Assembly: GCF_030816475.1 (NCBI RefSeq)
Contig: NZ_JAUSXF010000001.1
Location: 2,542,001 to 2,606,000 of the forward strand
Length of the DNA: 64,000 nt
Direction: 5' to 3'
From: Arthrobacter pascens
GTDB taxonomy: Bacteria; Actinomycetota; Actinomycetes; Actinomycetales; Micrococcaceae
The first letter of the stretch is position 1; every line of letters starts with the position of its first letter. The translations under genes were made by a program, and so were the position numbers. The notes beneath the pieces were generated by a model. The model saw only the letters and a list, made by a program, of their open reading frames with translations. It was not told where the DNA came from and ran no database searches. Below are positions 45,801 through 53,475 of this stretch, piece after piece.

Positions 45801-46287
45801 CAAGCGGAACCGTGAGGACGATGACGAGGGCGCTGACCCAGTCGGCGAACAGGATCCGCGCCCCAAGCAGCAGCGGAATGGCCGCGCAGTTCACCAGCGC
45901 GGGAAGGAACTGGGTGTAGTAACTGTCCAGCGCGTCCAGGCCGCGGGTGGCCAGCACTGCGAGCCCGCCATCCGCCGGACCCGTGCCCCGTGCACCGTTC
46001 CGGAGTGCGTAGTCCAGCAGGCCGGAGCGGAGTTCCTCTTTGATTCCCAATGCAGCCCGCCGTGCAGCGATTCCCTGGGCCCAGACGGTGGCCGACCTGA
46101 GGGCAACGCCTGCCAGTCCCCAGCCAAGCTGGTCGGGCCAGGCGGGGTCAGCCGTGGCCAACCCTGCCAGCATGGACGCGACAGCCTGGCCCATCAGGAC
46201 GAGGGACAGGGCCTTCAGGGCCGCCAGGAGGCCAAGCCAATAGACGGCTGAGCGGGTGGCGGGTCCGGCCGGGACCTGCGGGCGCAC
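42823..46287 (-). CDS. cydDC: Fused thiol-reductant ABC exporter CydD-CydC
   Basis: 1154 aa, from the GTG at 46287 (8 bp after the cydB stop, with a GAAGGG ribosome site inside the cydB end); the open frame continues to 47166 only as a cydB shadow. The first half is CydD-like: six-helix exporter domain ('RILFADWVSALVIVLTVPLVPL'), then Walker A 'GPSGAGKST', signature 'LSPGELRRVALA' and Walker B 'VLLLDEPTAHLD'. The second half is CydC-like, with its own helices and ABC domain ('GPSGGGKST', 'LSGGERQRLAVA', 'VILLDEPTAHLD'). CydDC exports cysteine or glutathione (mycothiol-related thiols in actinobacteria are a guess) and is needed for haem insertion into cytochrome bd. Confidence 0.9.
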   Translation of the reverse strand: MRPQVPAGPATRSAVYWLGLLAALKALSLVLMGQAVASMLAGLATADPAWPDQLGWGLAGVALRSATVWAQGIAARRAALGIKEELRSGLLDYALRNGARGTGPADGGLAVLATRGLDALDSYYTQFLPALVNCAAIPLLLGARILFADWVSALVIVLTVPLVPLFMVLIGRYTQENVQEAQATLGRLSAHMLELAKGLPVLVGLGRATAQRKALEEISQQYRSKTMATLRTAFLSALALELIATISVAVVAVFIGVRLVHGEMALEAGLLALILAPDCYLPLRELGTAHHASDDGRAALAETRAVTNAPEPQALSGGDGTPDNAVADDGGPRLSATSAGVTVTELTVTFPGRSVPAVGPIAFTAPHGEITALDGPSGAGKSTVLGVLAGTVGNGAGTSVTGRISGLNRGAVAWVPQHPVMVADTVLDEVLLYLTAGTETAGTETTEASAKTAEADARLCLSEAAAGHLAGKHPAELSPGELRRVALARGLARIRAGATVLLLDEPTAHLDGASAAKVQQAILALRGRVTVILVAHDAQTRALADHLVPVSPRGLTRPEPQPEAYVASHAMTEEASPPRIEPASNGSVEEEQRHAPTFRLLARLLAPVAGRFSGAAVVGILAAIFAVALSGLSGWLIIRAAEQPPILYLLTAIVGVRFFGIGRAVLRYWERLLLHDSVFAALTRLRGTLWEALSRRALSLRRLLQGGNVLGTVIDDVDTVRDLLPRVVLPPLTAVAVAVGALAGTAVLVPAAFPAIAAAAAVSVLVAPAAALWGDRMSAAAEQNLRSRVLRSASAALDARAELHANGVARAVLTGLQRQDRAATGAAQRSAWAEGLGQAITTAACGTAALASAVLAAPQVIGGALPPATAAVIVLLQLALVEPYAAMTTAVRQFPALRTVLRRITESGVLGDGTSGRSRSADPQGDGLQDVPARAGGAPGVELTNAGAAWPGGTAVFSDVSAEAAPGRWLAVTGPSGGGKSTLLSVLLGFLPASGGSVRVTGTAAWCPQEAHLFDSTLRGNLLLGRPGPATAESPDRQLEAAVAAVGLSGLVSRLPAGLDTRIGPGGSFLSGGERQRLAVARTLMTGAEVILLDEPTAHLDAEAGRAMLADLRAGLKDRTVVLVTHNPDDIDPDDARLELPGASERREAALAAG

Positions 46288-46292
46288 GGCGG

Positions 46293-47342
46293 TCAGCCCT
46301 TCGTGGTGAAGGCCTTGGCGGCAACGGCCGGCAGGAAGCTGTGCGCCTCCGGGATGTGGCTGGCACTGACGCGGCGCCGGAACACCCAGTACGTCCAGGC
46401 CTGGTAGGCGATGACCAGCGGCAGGCCTACCGCGGCCACGATGCTCATCAGGCCCAGGGTGTAGTCGGACGAGGAGGCGTTGGAGATGGTGAGGTCGAAC
46501 GCGGGATTGAGCGTGGAGGGCAGCACCACCGGGAATACGGCCCCGAAGATGGAGGCACTGCCGAGCAGCAGGAATCCTCCCAGCGCCATGAAAGCCCTCC
46601 CCTCGGCGCCTTGGCGGGCCAGCATCCAGGCCGCCGAGGCGGCCAGGACGGCAAGTGCTGCGAGTGCCCAGGTCCAGGGCTTGCCATCCAGGAGCTGGAT
46701 GCTGAGGGCCCAGCCTGCCATGGGGAGCAGCAGCAGCGGAAGCAGCCGGACGAACCAGCGGCGGGCCCGGTGGCGGATGTCGCCGTCGGTCTTCAATGCC
46801 AGGAACGCCAGCGCGTGAAGGAGCGAGAACCCGGCCACGGCCAGTCCACCGACCACTGCATAGCCGCTGAACCACGAGAACGGGCCGCCTTCGCGGTCGC
46901 CGTTGGCATTCAGCGGCAGTCCAGTGGTGGTCAGTGCGAGGGCGGCGCCCACGCCGAAGGCGGCAACGAGGGAGCCCAGGGCAATGGCCCAGTCCCAGCG
47001 GGCGCGCCAGCTCTCGGTGTCCACCTTGCCGCGGTATTCGAAGGCCACCGCACGGAAGATGAGGGCCACGAGCACCAGCAGCAGCGGCAGGTACAGGCCG
47101 GAGAACAACGAGGCGTACCAGAGCGGGAAAGCCGCGAACGTTGCCCCCGCGGCGGTCAGGAGCCACACCTCGTTGCCGTCCCAGACGGGACCGATGGTGT
47201 TCAGCAGCACCCGGCGTTCGGTGTTGTTCCGGGCGAAGAGCTTCATCAGCATCCCCACACCGAGGTCGAAGCCCTCAAGGAAGAGATAGCCGGTCCACAG
47301 CACAGCGATGGCAATGAACCAGATGGTGGGCAGCAGTTCCAT
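46293..47342 (-). CDS. cydB: Cytochrome bd ubiquinol oxidase subunit II
   Basis: 349 aa from the ATG at 47342, which has GAGGA 8 bases upstream; an in-frame TTG two codons earlier is alternative. Eight or nine membrane helices begin with the typical 'LLPTIWFIAIAVLWTGYLFLEGFDLGVGML' (described in part; the conserved 'EGFDLGVG' and 'NTIGPVWDGNEVWL' motifs mark CydB). The protein pairs with CydA to form the bd-type terminal oxidase, which reduces O2 with quinol electrons and works at low oxygen or under nitric oxide stress. It lies between cydA (21-bp gap) and cydDC. Confidence 0.95.
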   Translation of the reverse strand: MELLPTIWFIAIAVLWTGYLFLEGFDLGVGMLMKLFARNNTERRVLLNTIGPVWDGNEVWLLTAAGATFAAFPLWYASLFSGLYLPLLLVLVALIFRAVAFEYRGKVDTESWRARWDWAIALGSLVAAFGVGAALALTTTGLPLNANGDREGGPFSWFSGYAVVGGLAVAGFSLLHALAFLALKTDGDIRHRARRWFVRLLPLLLLPMAGWALSIQLLDGKPWTWALAALAVLAASAAWMLARQGAEGRAFMALGGFLLLGSASIFGAVFPVVLPSTLNPAFDLTISNASSSDYTLGLMSIVAAVGLPLVIAYQAWTYWVFRRRVSASHIPEAHSFLPAVAAKAFTTKG

Positions 47343-47363
47343 GTCCAATATCCTCTGCTCTTC

Positions 47364-48965
47364 TTAGTAGGCGAATGCCAGGACGTCGTCGGCGGGCTTT
47401 CCGGTGCCCGGTCCCCCGGGGCCCGGCGTCGCGTCCTCGTTTTCGTCAACGGAGGCGTGGACCAGTTCCGGCATCGCGGATATGACTCCGCCGCGGATGT
47501 ACTTGACCAGGAGCTTGACCTCCACCACCAGGAGCACAGCGTAGACGGACGTCAGTACCAGCAGCGAGGTGAGGATTTCGCCGGCCGAGACCCCCGGCGA
47601 GACAGCGGCAGCGGTGAACATGAACACCTGGTCGATGCCGTTCATGTCCGGGTTGGGCGCGACGACAAAGGGCTGGCGGCCCATTTCCGTGAAAATCCAG
47701 CCGGCGGCGTTTGCACCGAAAGGTGCCAGGATGCCAAAGACGGCAAGCCGCATCAGCCAGCGTGATTCAGGTACCGTCCCCTTCCTGGTCATCCAGAGGG
47801 CGATGAGGGCGGCCAGCGCGGCGAGGCCGCCGAAACCGATCATCATGCGGAATCCCCAGTAGGTGACTTCCATGACCGGAACGTACTGGATCTCCTGGCC
47901 TGCGCGGTCGCCGTATATCGGGTTGTCCGGGAGCTTTGTTCCGTAGTCCGCCTTGTACTGGGCCTGGAGGCTGTTCACGCCCTTGACCTCGGTGTTGAAA
48001 TCGCCCTTGGCCAGGAAGGACAGTATCCCCGGAACCTCAATCACCGCGACGACGTCATCGCAGTTCTGTGAGCCGACATTGCCCACGCTCAGGACGGAGA
48101 AGCCCGTGCCGTCGTGGCACGCTGCCTCCGCGGCGGCCATCTTCATGGGCTGCTGCTGGAACATCAGCTTTCCCTGCGCGTCGCCGGTGATGGCGGTTCC
48201 GGCGAAGGAGATCATCGCGACGACGGCGCCGATCCGGAGGGAGCGGATCCAGACTTGGTGGTCGGTCCGGTCGCGGCCGGGAATGTCCGCCTCTCCGGCG
48301 ATGACCTTGCCGTCGGCATCCACGGTGTCGACGCCGTCGCGCCGCCTGCGCCATAGGTGGTACCAGGCGATGCCCAGCAGGAAGCCGCCGGCCACTGCCA
48401 GCGCTCCGAACAGGGTGTGGGGAACGGCGACCAGGGCTGTGTTGTTGGTGAAGACCGCCCAGGCATCCGTCATCACCGGCCTGCCGTTGACCATTTGCAC
48501 CCCCACGGGATGCTGCATCCAGCTGTTGGCCACGATGATGAAGTAGGCGGAGAACAAGGATCCCACCACGGCGATCCACAGGCAGGCCAGGTGCACGGCC
48601 GGCTTGAGCTGCTTCCAGCCGAAGATCCACAGGCCAAGGAACGTTGACTCGACGAAGAAGGCCAGCAGTGCTTCAAGCGCCAGTGGCGCCCCGAAAACAT
48701 CGCCCACGAACCGGCTGTACTCGCTCCAGGCCATGCCGAACTGGAACTCCTGGACGATGCCGGTGGCGACGCCCATGATGAAGTTGATCAGGAACAGCTT
48801 GCCCCAGAACTTCGTCATGCGAAGGTACTCGGGGTTCCCGGTCCGGTGCCACGCGGTCTGGATGACGGCCACTACCAGGCCCAGTCCAATGGTCAGCGGA
48901 ACCATCATGAAGTGGTAGACGGTGGTGATGCCGAATTGCCAGCGTGCGATTTCCAAGGCGTCCAA
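47364..48965 (-). CDS. cydA: Cytochrome bd ubiquinol oxidase subunit I
   Basis: 533 aa; carries the haem b558/b595/d sites of the low-oxygen oxidase in the cytoplasmic membrane. Start choice: I use the TTG at 48965 ('MDALEIARWQFGITTVYHFM') because this is where other CydA proteins begin and TAGGGA lies about 8 bases before it. An ATG at 48995 would add ten non-conserved residues, has no ribosome site, and directly abuts a palindromic operator. Seen: the His axial ligand in 'FGITTVYHF', 'GRQPFVVAPNPDMNG' and 'GFRMMIGFGGLAALAAL'. Q-loop segment 'YKADYGTKLPDNPIYGDRAG' in the middle is of the short type. Confidence 0.93.
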   Translation of the reverse strand: MDALEIARWQFGITTVYHFMMVPLTIGLGLVVAVIQTAWHRTGNPEYLRMTKFWGKLFLINFIMGVATGIVQEFQFGMAWSEYSRFVGDVFGAPLALEALLAFFVESTFLGLWIFGWKQLKPAVHLACLWIAVVGSLFSAYFIIVANSWMQHPVGVQMVNGRPVMTDAWAVFTNNTALVAVPHTLFGALAVAGGFLLGIAWYHLWRRRRDGVDTVDADGKVIAGEADIPGRDRTDHQVWIRSLRIGAVVAMISFAGTAITGDAQGKLMFQQQPMKMAAAEAACHDGTGFSVLSVGNVGSQNCDDVVAVIEVPGILSFLAKGDFNTEVKGVNSLQAQYKADYGTKLPDNPIYGDRAGQEIQYVPVMEVTYWGFRMMIGFGGLAALAALIALWMTRKGTVPESRWLMRLAVFGILAPFGANAAGWIFTEMGRQPFVVAPNPDMNGIDQVFMFTAAAVSPGVSAGEILTSLLVLTSVYAVLLVVEVKLLVKYIRGGVISAMPELVHASVDENEDATPGPGGPGTGKPADDVLAFAY

Positions 48966-48995
48966 GGCAGTCCCTACTGTTGGCGGGTTCAACAT

Positions 48996-49012
48996 TTCTA
49001 CGTACCGTAGAA
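48996..49012. promoter_or_regulatory. BlaI-type operator candidate 1 (cydA proximal)
   Basis: TTCTAC-GTACC-GTAGAA; the outer seven bases of each arm match perfectly. One of three 17-bp palindromes with identical arms between cydA and the BlaI-family gene. It lies 31 bp upstream of the TTG start of cydA, so binding would block cydA transcription or its leader. Confidence 0.7.
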
Positions 49013-49019
49013 CTTTGAC

Positions 49020-49036
49020 TTCTACCGAGTGTAGAA
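49020..49036. promoter_or_regulatory. BlaI-type operator candidate 2
   Basis: TTCTAC-CGAGT-GTAGAA, the second identical-arm palindrome, 24 bp centre to centre from the first (a little over two helical turns), suited to cooperative dimer binding. Confidence 0.7.
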
Positions 49037-49108
49037 CAATGCGGCGGGCACTGTAAACCAACAGTTCCACCCAAAAGTCGTCCTTACAAGGCTGCGGCGC
49101 GCCGATTG

Positions 49109-49125
49109 TTCTACCTCACGTAGAA
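49109..49125. promoter_or_regulatory. BlaI-type operator candidate 3 (regulator proximal)
   Basis: TTCTAC-CTCAC-GTAGAA, 89 bp from the second copy and about 100 bp upstream of the BlaI-family gene, placed for autoregulation. Confidence 0.7.
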
Positions 49126-49224
49126 ACTGCCGCGGAAACGGGGTAAATTGGTTCTGTAGTTGTAGCGTTCGTGTTGTGGTCACCGCGGCTGTGAGGCCTG
49201 CCGGTGCGGGGAATCTAAGGAAGT

Positions 49225-49617
49225 ATGTCAATGGCTAGTCTCGGTGAACTGGAACGGGCAGTAATGGACCTGCTCTGGGCGGGCCAGGAAGCGGCCACCG
49301 CGAACACCCTCCGCGACCAGCTGGCACGGAGCACCGAGGCCCACGGGGGCACAGCAGGACACGAAGGCAAGGAACTGGCGGTCACCACCGTGCTCACCGT
49401 GCTCTCACGCCTCGAAAAGAAGGGCCTCGTGGAGCGCGAACGCGGCACCCGGCCGCACCGCTACCAGGCAGTCTCCAGCCGGGAAGACCATACGGCAGAG
49501 CTCATGCATGAGGTGCTGGGATCAGCTCCGGACCGCGAAGCCGTGCTGGCCCGGTTCATCGGGTCCGTGACGGAAAGTGAAGCCGAAACGCTGCGCAAAC
49601 TGCTTGGCCACATCTAG
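49225..49617 (+). CDS. BlaI/MecI/CopY-family transcriptional repressor
   Basis: 130 aa. It has an N-terminal winged helix-turn-helix ('LGELERAVMDLLWAGQEAATANTLRDQLA' in part, 'VTTVLTVLSRLEKKGLVERERG') and a C-terminal dimerisation helix pair ('REDHTAELMHEVLG', 'SVTESEAETLRKLLGHI'). AAGGAAG is too close to the first ATG (49225) and spaced about 8 bases from the ATG at 49231, so the second may be the real start. It is followed 6 bp later by an M56 peptidase gene, the classical BlaI-BlaR-like pairing, and is divergent from cydA across three identical palindromes. Confidence 0.9.
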   Translation: MSMASLGELERAVMDLLWAGQEAATANTLRDQLARSTEAHGGTAGHEGKELAVTTVLTVLSRLEKKGLVERERGTRPHRYQAVSSREDHTAELMHEVLGSAPDREAVLARFIGSVTESEAETLRKLLGHI

Positions 49618-49623
49618 CCCACC

Positions 49624-50625
49624 ATGTTCTGGACCTCGTATCTGCTGGCGGTCCTTGCGATAGTCCTGGCGTGGCCGGTTCCCGTCTTCCTCTCACGCGC
49701 CCAGTGGCCGGCGCGGTCCCCCTTCATGGCAATGCTCCTGTGGCAGGCCATTGCGCTTGCCGGCGGGCTGTCCATGATCGGCGCCATGCTGGTGTACGGG
49801 CTGGAGCCGGTCGGGGACAACCTGATCGCCGGCCTCCGTGCGCTGGCGGAGATGGTTCTGTTCAATGCCCCCACCACCGAGCTGGGCTTTTGGCACCTCT
49901 TTGCCCTCTCAGCCGCGGCGCTGCTGACAGCGCACCTTGTCTTCACGCTGCTGCTCACCTACTACAGGATCGAGAGGCAGCGGCGGCGGCACCGCGAACT
50001 CCTGGCGTTGCTTGCCTCGCCGTCCAACGAAGGAGCCGGAACCGTGGTCATCAGCCACGACTCACCGGTGGCGTACTGCCTTCCGGGCGGAGCCCGCTCA
50101 GTCACCGTCCTCTCCGACGGACTCATGGCCGCCCTCGAGCCCGCTGAACTCCGGGCGGTCCTGATCCACGAGAATGCCCATCTCAGCCAGCGCCATCATC
50201 TGCTGCTGTGGGCCTTCGCCGCCTGGCGCCAGGCACTCCCCTGGCTTCCCACGACGCGCCTCGCCCAGGAAGCGGTGAACTCGCTCATCGAGATGCTGGC
50301 CGATGATGTCGCCCTCAGGACCGCGAGCAAGGCGACGCTCATCAAGGCCATTGCGATTGTGGCCAGCGGCTCGGCAGGAGGCGGGGCTCCCGTCGACGCT
50401 GAAGCCCTGCCGGGTGGCCGGACCGGGCTTCCACTCTCTGGACTCGAGGCGGCGGCCGGAGTGGCCGGCGCTGATTCCGCGCGCACCACCGTTTCCCGGG
50501 TCAGCCGGCTGCTGTCACCCCGGCCGCAGCTGTCCGCTGCCGCCCGCGGTGCAGTGCTGGCCGGCTGTGTCCTGCTCCTGGCCCTTCCCACTGCGCTGTT
50601 GATCGTCCCGGGCCTGCTGGACTGA
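49624..50625 (+). CDS. M56-family membrane metallopeptidase (BlaR1/MecR1-like, no sensor domain)
   Basis: 333 aa. Membrane segments near the N-terminus ('YLLAVLAIVLAWPVPVFL', 'FMAMLLWQAIALAGGLSMIG'), around 90-120 ('LFALSAAALLTAHLVFTLLL') and at the C-terminus ('VLAGCVLLLALPTALLIVPG'). The zinc site HENAH is in 'VLIHENAHLSQRHHLL'. It lacks the extracellular penicillin-binding domain of BlaR1, as do many M56 proteins. By analogy it cleaves the adjacent BlaI-type repressor after sensing a signal, lifting repression; the signal is unknown. The stop codon begins a short tandem-repeat tract. Confidence 0.88.
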   Translation: MFWTSYLLAVLAIVLAWPVPVFLSRAQWPARSPFMAMLLWQAIALAGGLSMIGAMLVYGLEPVGDNLIAGLRALAEMVLFNAPTTELGFWHLFALSAAALLTAHLVFTLLLTYYRIERQRRRHRELLALLASPSNEGAGTVVISHDSPVAYCLPGGARSVTVLSDGLMAALEPAELRAVLIHENAHLSQRHHLLLWAFAAWRQALPWLPTTRLAQEAVNSLIEMLADDVALRTASKATLIKAIAIVASGSAGGGAPVDAEALPGGRTGLPLSGLEAAAGVAGADSARTTVSRVSRLLSPRPQLSAAARGAVLAGCVLLLALPTALLIVPGLLD

Positions 50626-50673
50626 TTTTCCCGGCCGGGCTGACTTCCCGGTTGTACTGACTTCCCGGCCGCA
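50622..50673 (+). repeat. Short imperfect tandem repeat after the M56 peptidase stop codon
   Basis: Three units with a 17-18 bp period: CTGATTTTCCCGG (starting 50622 with the TGA stop), CTGACTTCCCGG (50640) and CTGACTTCCCGG (50657). The last two share 12 identical bases. It fills the 75-bp convergent gap before parE and starts exactly at a stop codon, as at 42720. Confidence 0.55.
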
Positions 50674-50700
50674 CGGCAGGGTCAGTCCCCCCGCACTTGG

Positions 50701-52809
50701 TCAGGCGTCGATGCGCTCTCTGTCAAGGCTCGATGCCCCGGCGATGATGAAATCCTTGCGCGGAGCCACATCCGATCCCATCAGCAGGTCAAAGGTATCC
50801 TCGGCCTGCTTGGCGTTCTCGATCCCCACTTTGCGAAGCGTCCGGTGCCGCGGATCCATGGTGGTTTCCGCCAGCTGCTCCGCGTCCATCTCGCCGAGGC
50901 CCTTATAGCGCTGGATGGGTTCCTTGTAGCGTTTGCCCTCCTTGGCCAGCCTGGACAGGAGCACGTGCAGTTCCGCCTCCGAGTAGGTGTAGATCATCTC
51001 GTTGGCTTTCTGCCCGGCGTTGACCACTTCAACCCGGTGCAGCGGCGGGACAGCGGCGAAGACCCGGCCTTCATCGATCATTGGCCGCATGTACCGGAAG
51101 AACAGGGTGAGCAGCAGGGTGCGGATGTGGGCGCCGTCGACGTCGGCGTCGGTCATGAGGATGACTTTGCCGTACCTCGCGGCAGCAAGGTCGAAGCTGC
51201 GGCCGGAACCTGCGCCCACCACCTGGATCAGCGCCGCGCATTCGGCGTTGGAGAGCATGTCGCCCACGGAGGCCTTCTGCACGTTGAGTATCTTGCCGCG
51301 GATGGGAAGCAGGGCCTGGAAGTCTGAGGAGCGCGCCAGTTTCGCCGTTCCGAGCGCCGAGTCACCTTCCACAATAAACAGTTCAGAACGTTCGACGTCG
51401 TCCGTGCGGCAGTCTGCGAGCTTGGTGGGCATGGATGAGGTTTCCAGGGCGTTCTTGCGGCGCTGTGTTTCCTTGTGGACACGGGCCGAGATCCGGGATT
51501 TCATCTCGCTGACGATTTTTTCGAGCAGCAGGGCCGACTGTGCCTTGTCGTTTCGGTTGGCGGAGTTGAGCTTCGCGTTGATCTCGTGCTCCACCACCTT
51601 GGCCACGATGGCCCGGACGGCGGAGGTGCCCAGGATTTCCTTCGTCTGGCCTTCGAACTGCGGCTCGGCCAGCCGCACTGTCAGGACGGCGGTGAGGCCT
51701 GCGAAGATGTCATCCTTCTCGATTTTGTCGTTTCCGGCTTTGAGCTTGCGGGCGTTGTTCTCCACCGCCTTCCGGAACGTCTTGACGAGCGCCTGCTCGA
51801 AACCTGACTGGTGGGTTCCGCCCTTGGGCGTGGAAATGATGTTGACGAAGCTGCGGACAGTGCTGTCGTAGCCGATGCCCCAGCGCAGGGCCACGTCCAC
51901 CTCGCAGTCGCGCTCCACCTCGGCGAGCTGGCTGTGGCCGCGTTCGTCGAGCACGGGAACTGTTTCCTTGAACTTTCCCGATCCGTGCAGGCGCCAGGTG
52001 TCGGTAACGGCGGGATCGGCGGCGAGGAAATCGACGAACTCCGAGATGCCGCCGTCATGATGGAACACTTCTTCATGCGTGCCTGCTTCCCCGGGCGTCC
52101 CGGCGAGCCGGCGCTCATCACGGACCGTGAGTTTGAGCCCCGGCACCAGGAACGAGGTCTGCCGTGCCCGTGCTGCCAGCTCGTCGTAGGAGAATTTGGC
52201 GTCGGGGGTGAAAATCTGGCGGTCCGCCCAGTAGCGGATCCGGGTGCCGGTGACGCCTCGCTTGGCTTTGCCCACGACGTCGAGCACTGAACCGTCCACG
52301 AACGGCGCAAAGGTTGCCGCGGGGTCCACCCTGCTGCCCTGGTCCAGGAACCGGCCCGGCTCACCCCGGCGGAACGACATCTTGTAGGTCTTGCTGCCGC
52401 GGTCAACCTCCACGTCCAGCCGCGAGGACAGGGCGTTGACGACGGAGGCTCCCACTCCGTGCAGACCACCGGAGGCCGTGTACGATCCCCCGCCGAACTT
52501 TCCGCCGGCGTGGAGTTTGGTGAACACCACCTCCACACCGGTGAGGCCCGTCTTCGGTTCCATGTCCACGGGGATGCCGCGGCCGTCGTCGTGGATCTCC
52601 ACCGAGTTGTCCGCGTGCAGGATGATCCTGATGTCATGGCCGAAACCTGCCAGGGCCTCGTCCACCGAGTTGTCGATGATTTCCCAGAGGCAGTGCATGA
52701 GACCGCGGGAGTCGGTGGAACCGATGTACATGCCCGGACGCTTGCGGACGGCTTCAAGGCCTTCCAGGACCGACAGGTGCCGGGCGGTGTAATCAGAACT
52801 TGGTGCCAC
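50701..52809 (-). CDS. parE: DNA topoisomerase IV subunit B
   Basis: 702 aa starting with GTG at 52809. The GHKL ATPase N-terminus has 'LEAVRKRPGMYIGSTD' and the Asn-containing 'EIIDNSVDEALAGFG'. The transducer domain and TOPRIM metal-binding motifs follow ('EGDSALGTAK' and 'DADVDGAHIRTLLLTLFF'), then the C-terminal 'RYKGLGEMDAEQLAETTM' typical of GyrB/ParE. It hydrolyses ATP to drive strand passage with ParC (39675-42197). The pair is not adjacent. Annotated pairs in Micrococcaceae resemble this; GyrB would normally be near the origin, so ParE is preferred. Confidence 0.9.
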   Translation of the reverse strand: MAPSSDYTARHLSVLEGLEAVRKRPGMYIGSTDSRGLMHCLWEIIDNSVDEALAGFGHDIRIILHADNSVEIHDDGRGIPVDMEPKTGLTGVEVVFTKLHAGGKFGGGSYTASGGLHGVGASVVNALSSRLDVEVDRGSKTYKMSFRRGEPGRFLDQGSRVDPAATFAPFVDGSVLDVVGKAKRGVTGTRIRYWADRQIFTPDAKFSYDELAARARQTSFLVPGLKLTVRDERRLAGTPGEAGTHEEVFHHDGGISEFVDFLAADPAVTDTWRLHGSGKFKETVPVLDERGHSQLAEVERDCEVDVALRWGIGYDSTVRSFVNIISTPKGGTHQSGFEQALVKTFRKAVENNARKLKAGNDKIEKDDIFAGLTAVLTVRLAEPQFEGQTKEILGTSAVRAIVAKVVEHEINAKLNSANRNDKAQSALLLEKIVSEMKSRISARVHKETQRRKNALETSSMPTKLADCRTDDVERSELFIVEGDSALGTAKLARSSDFQALLPIRGKILNVQKASVGDMLSNAECAALIQVVGAGSGRSFDLAAARYGKVILMTDADVDGAHIRTLLLTLFFRYMRPMIDEGRVFAAVPPLHRVEVVNAGQKANEMIYTYSEAELHVLLSRLAKEGKRYKEPIQRYKGLGEMDAEQLAETTMDPRHRTLRKVGIENAKQAEDTFDLLMGSDVAPRKDFIIAGASSLDRERIDA

Positions 52810-53063
52810 GGGTGGTGAACTCCTTCAGTGACGGACAACGAACGGCAGGGACGCTCTTCCTAGCCTAGTCGGCCGTGGATGAGGCGCCGCTCTGCCACAC
52901 TTTGGACCGGGCAGGCCAGCCGGGACGTTATGATTCCGTGATGCGACGAGCAGGCCTTGATGCATTCTTGCGGATACGCGGACAGCGAACTTGCCCTATC
53001 CTTGCGCGGGATTTGTTACTAATGCTGGTTATATAGAGGTACAGATCTACTAAGGAGGCCGAA

Positions 53064-53285
53064 ATGACAACAGCAGTAGCGGACCGCACGCTTAACGCAC
53101 TGGACCGGTGCGATCGTTGCGGAGCCCAGGCATATGTCCGTGTTGTTCTCGAGTCCTCCGGCGGTGAGCTGCTCTTCTGCGGCCACCATGCCCGTGCGGT
53201 CGAGGCAACACTCAAGCCCTTGAGCTCCGACTGGCACGACGAGACGGGCCGGCTTCACGAGAAGGCGACCGTAGAAATCGACTAG
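53064..53285 (+). CDS. Small DUF7455-type protein with CxxC zinc-finger-like motif
   Basis: 73 aa with a strong ribosome site (AAGGAGG, about 7 bases before the ATG). The sequence 'RCDRCGAQAYVRVV' and 'LFCGHHARAVEA' gives a CxxC...CxxH pattern likely to bind zinc, as in the actinobacterial DUF7455 family. The strong ribosome site and the dedicated terminator right after it suggest high expression. It is convergent with sigA. Function unknown. Confidence 0.88.
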   Translation: MTTAVADRTLNALDRCDRCGAQAYVRVVLESSGGELLFCGHHARAVEATLKPLSSDWHDETGRLHEKATVEID

Positions 53286-53332
53286 CCACCGCGTCCAAGT
53301 CCCACCAGGCGTAATAGTTCAGCAAGCAAAGA

Positions 53333-53362
53333 TCAGGACCCCTCCTTTCGGAGGGGTCCTGA
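53333..53362. terminator. Bidirectional terminator between DUF7455 gene and sigA
   Basis: TCAGGACCCCTCC-TTTC-GGAGGGGTCCTGA: a perfect 13-bp stem with a tetraloop, 48 bp downstream of the DUF7455 stop and 114 bp from the sigA stop. Both genes converge on it. Only a short U-rich stretch follows. Confidence 0.8.
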
Positions 53363-53475
53363 CCTGTTTAACCGGCTGCCAACAACAACGGGCTACACCC
53401 CAGCGGGGTCACGCCCGCGCCCGTCATCCAAGGATCATGGGCGGAGGCGTGGCCCCGTACCGGGTGCTGCCGTCC

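Noticed and set aside
46288-47166. Upstream extension of the CydDC frame by 293 residues
   Set aside because: It lies entirely within cydB in another frame and shows no homology; the GTG at 46287 with a ribosome site is the better start.
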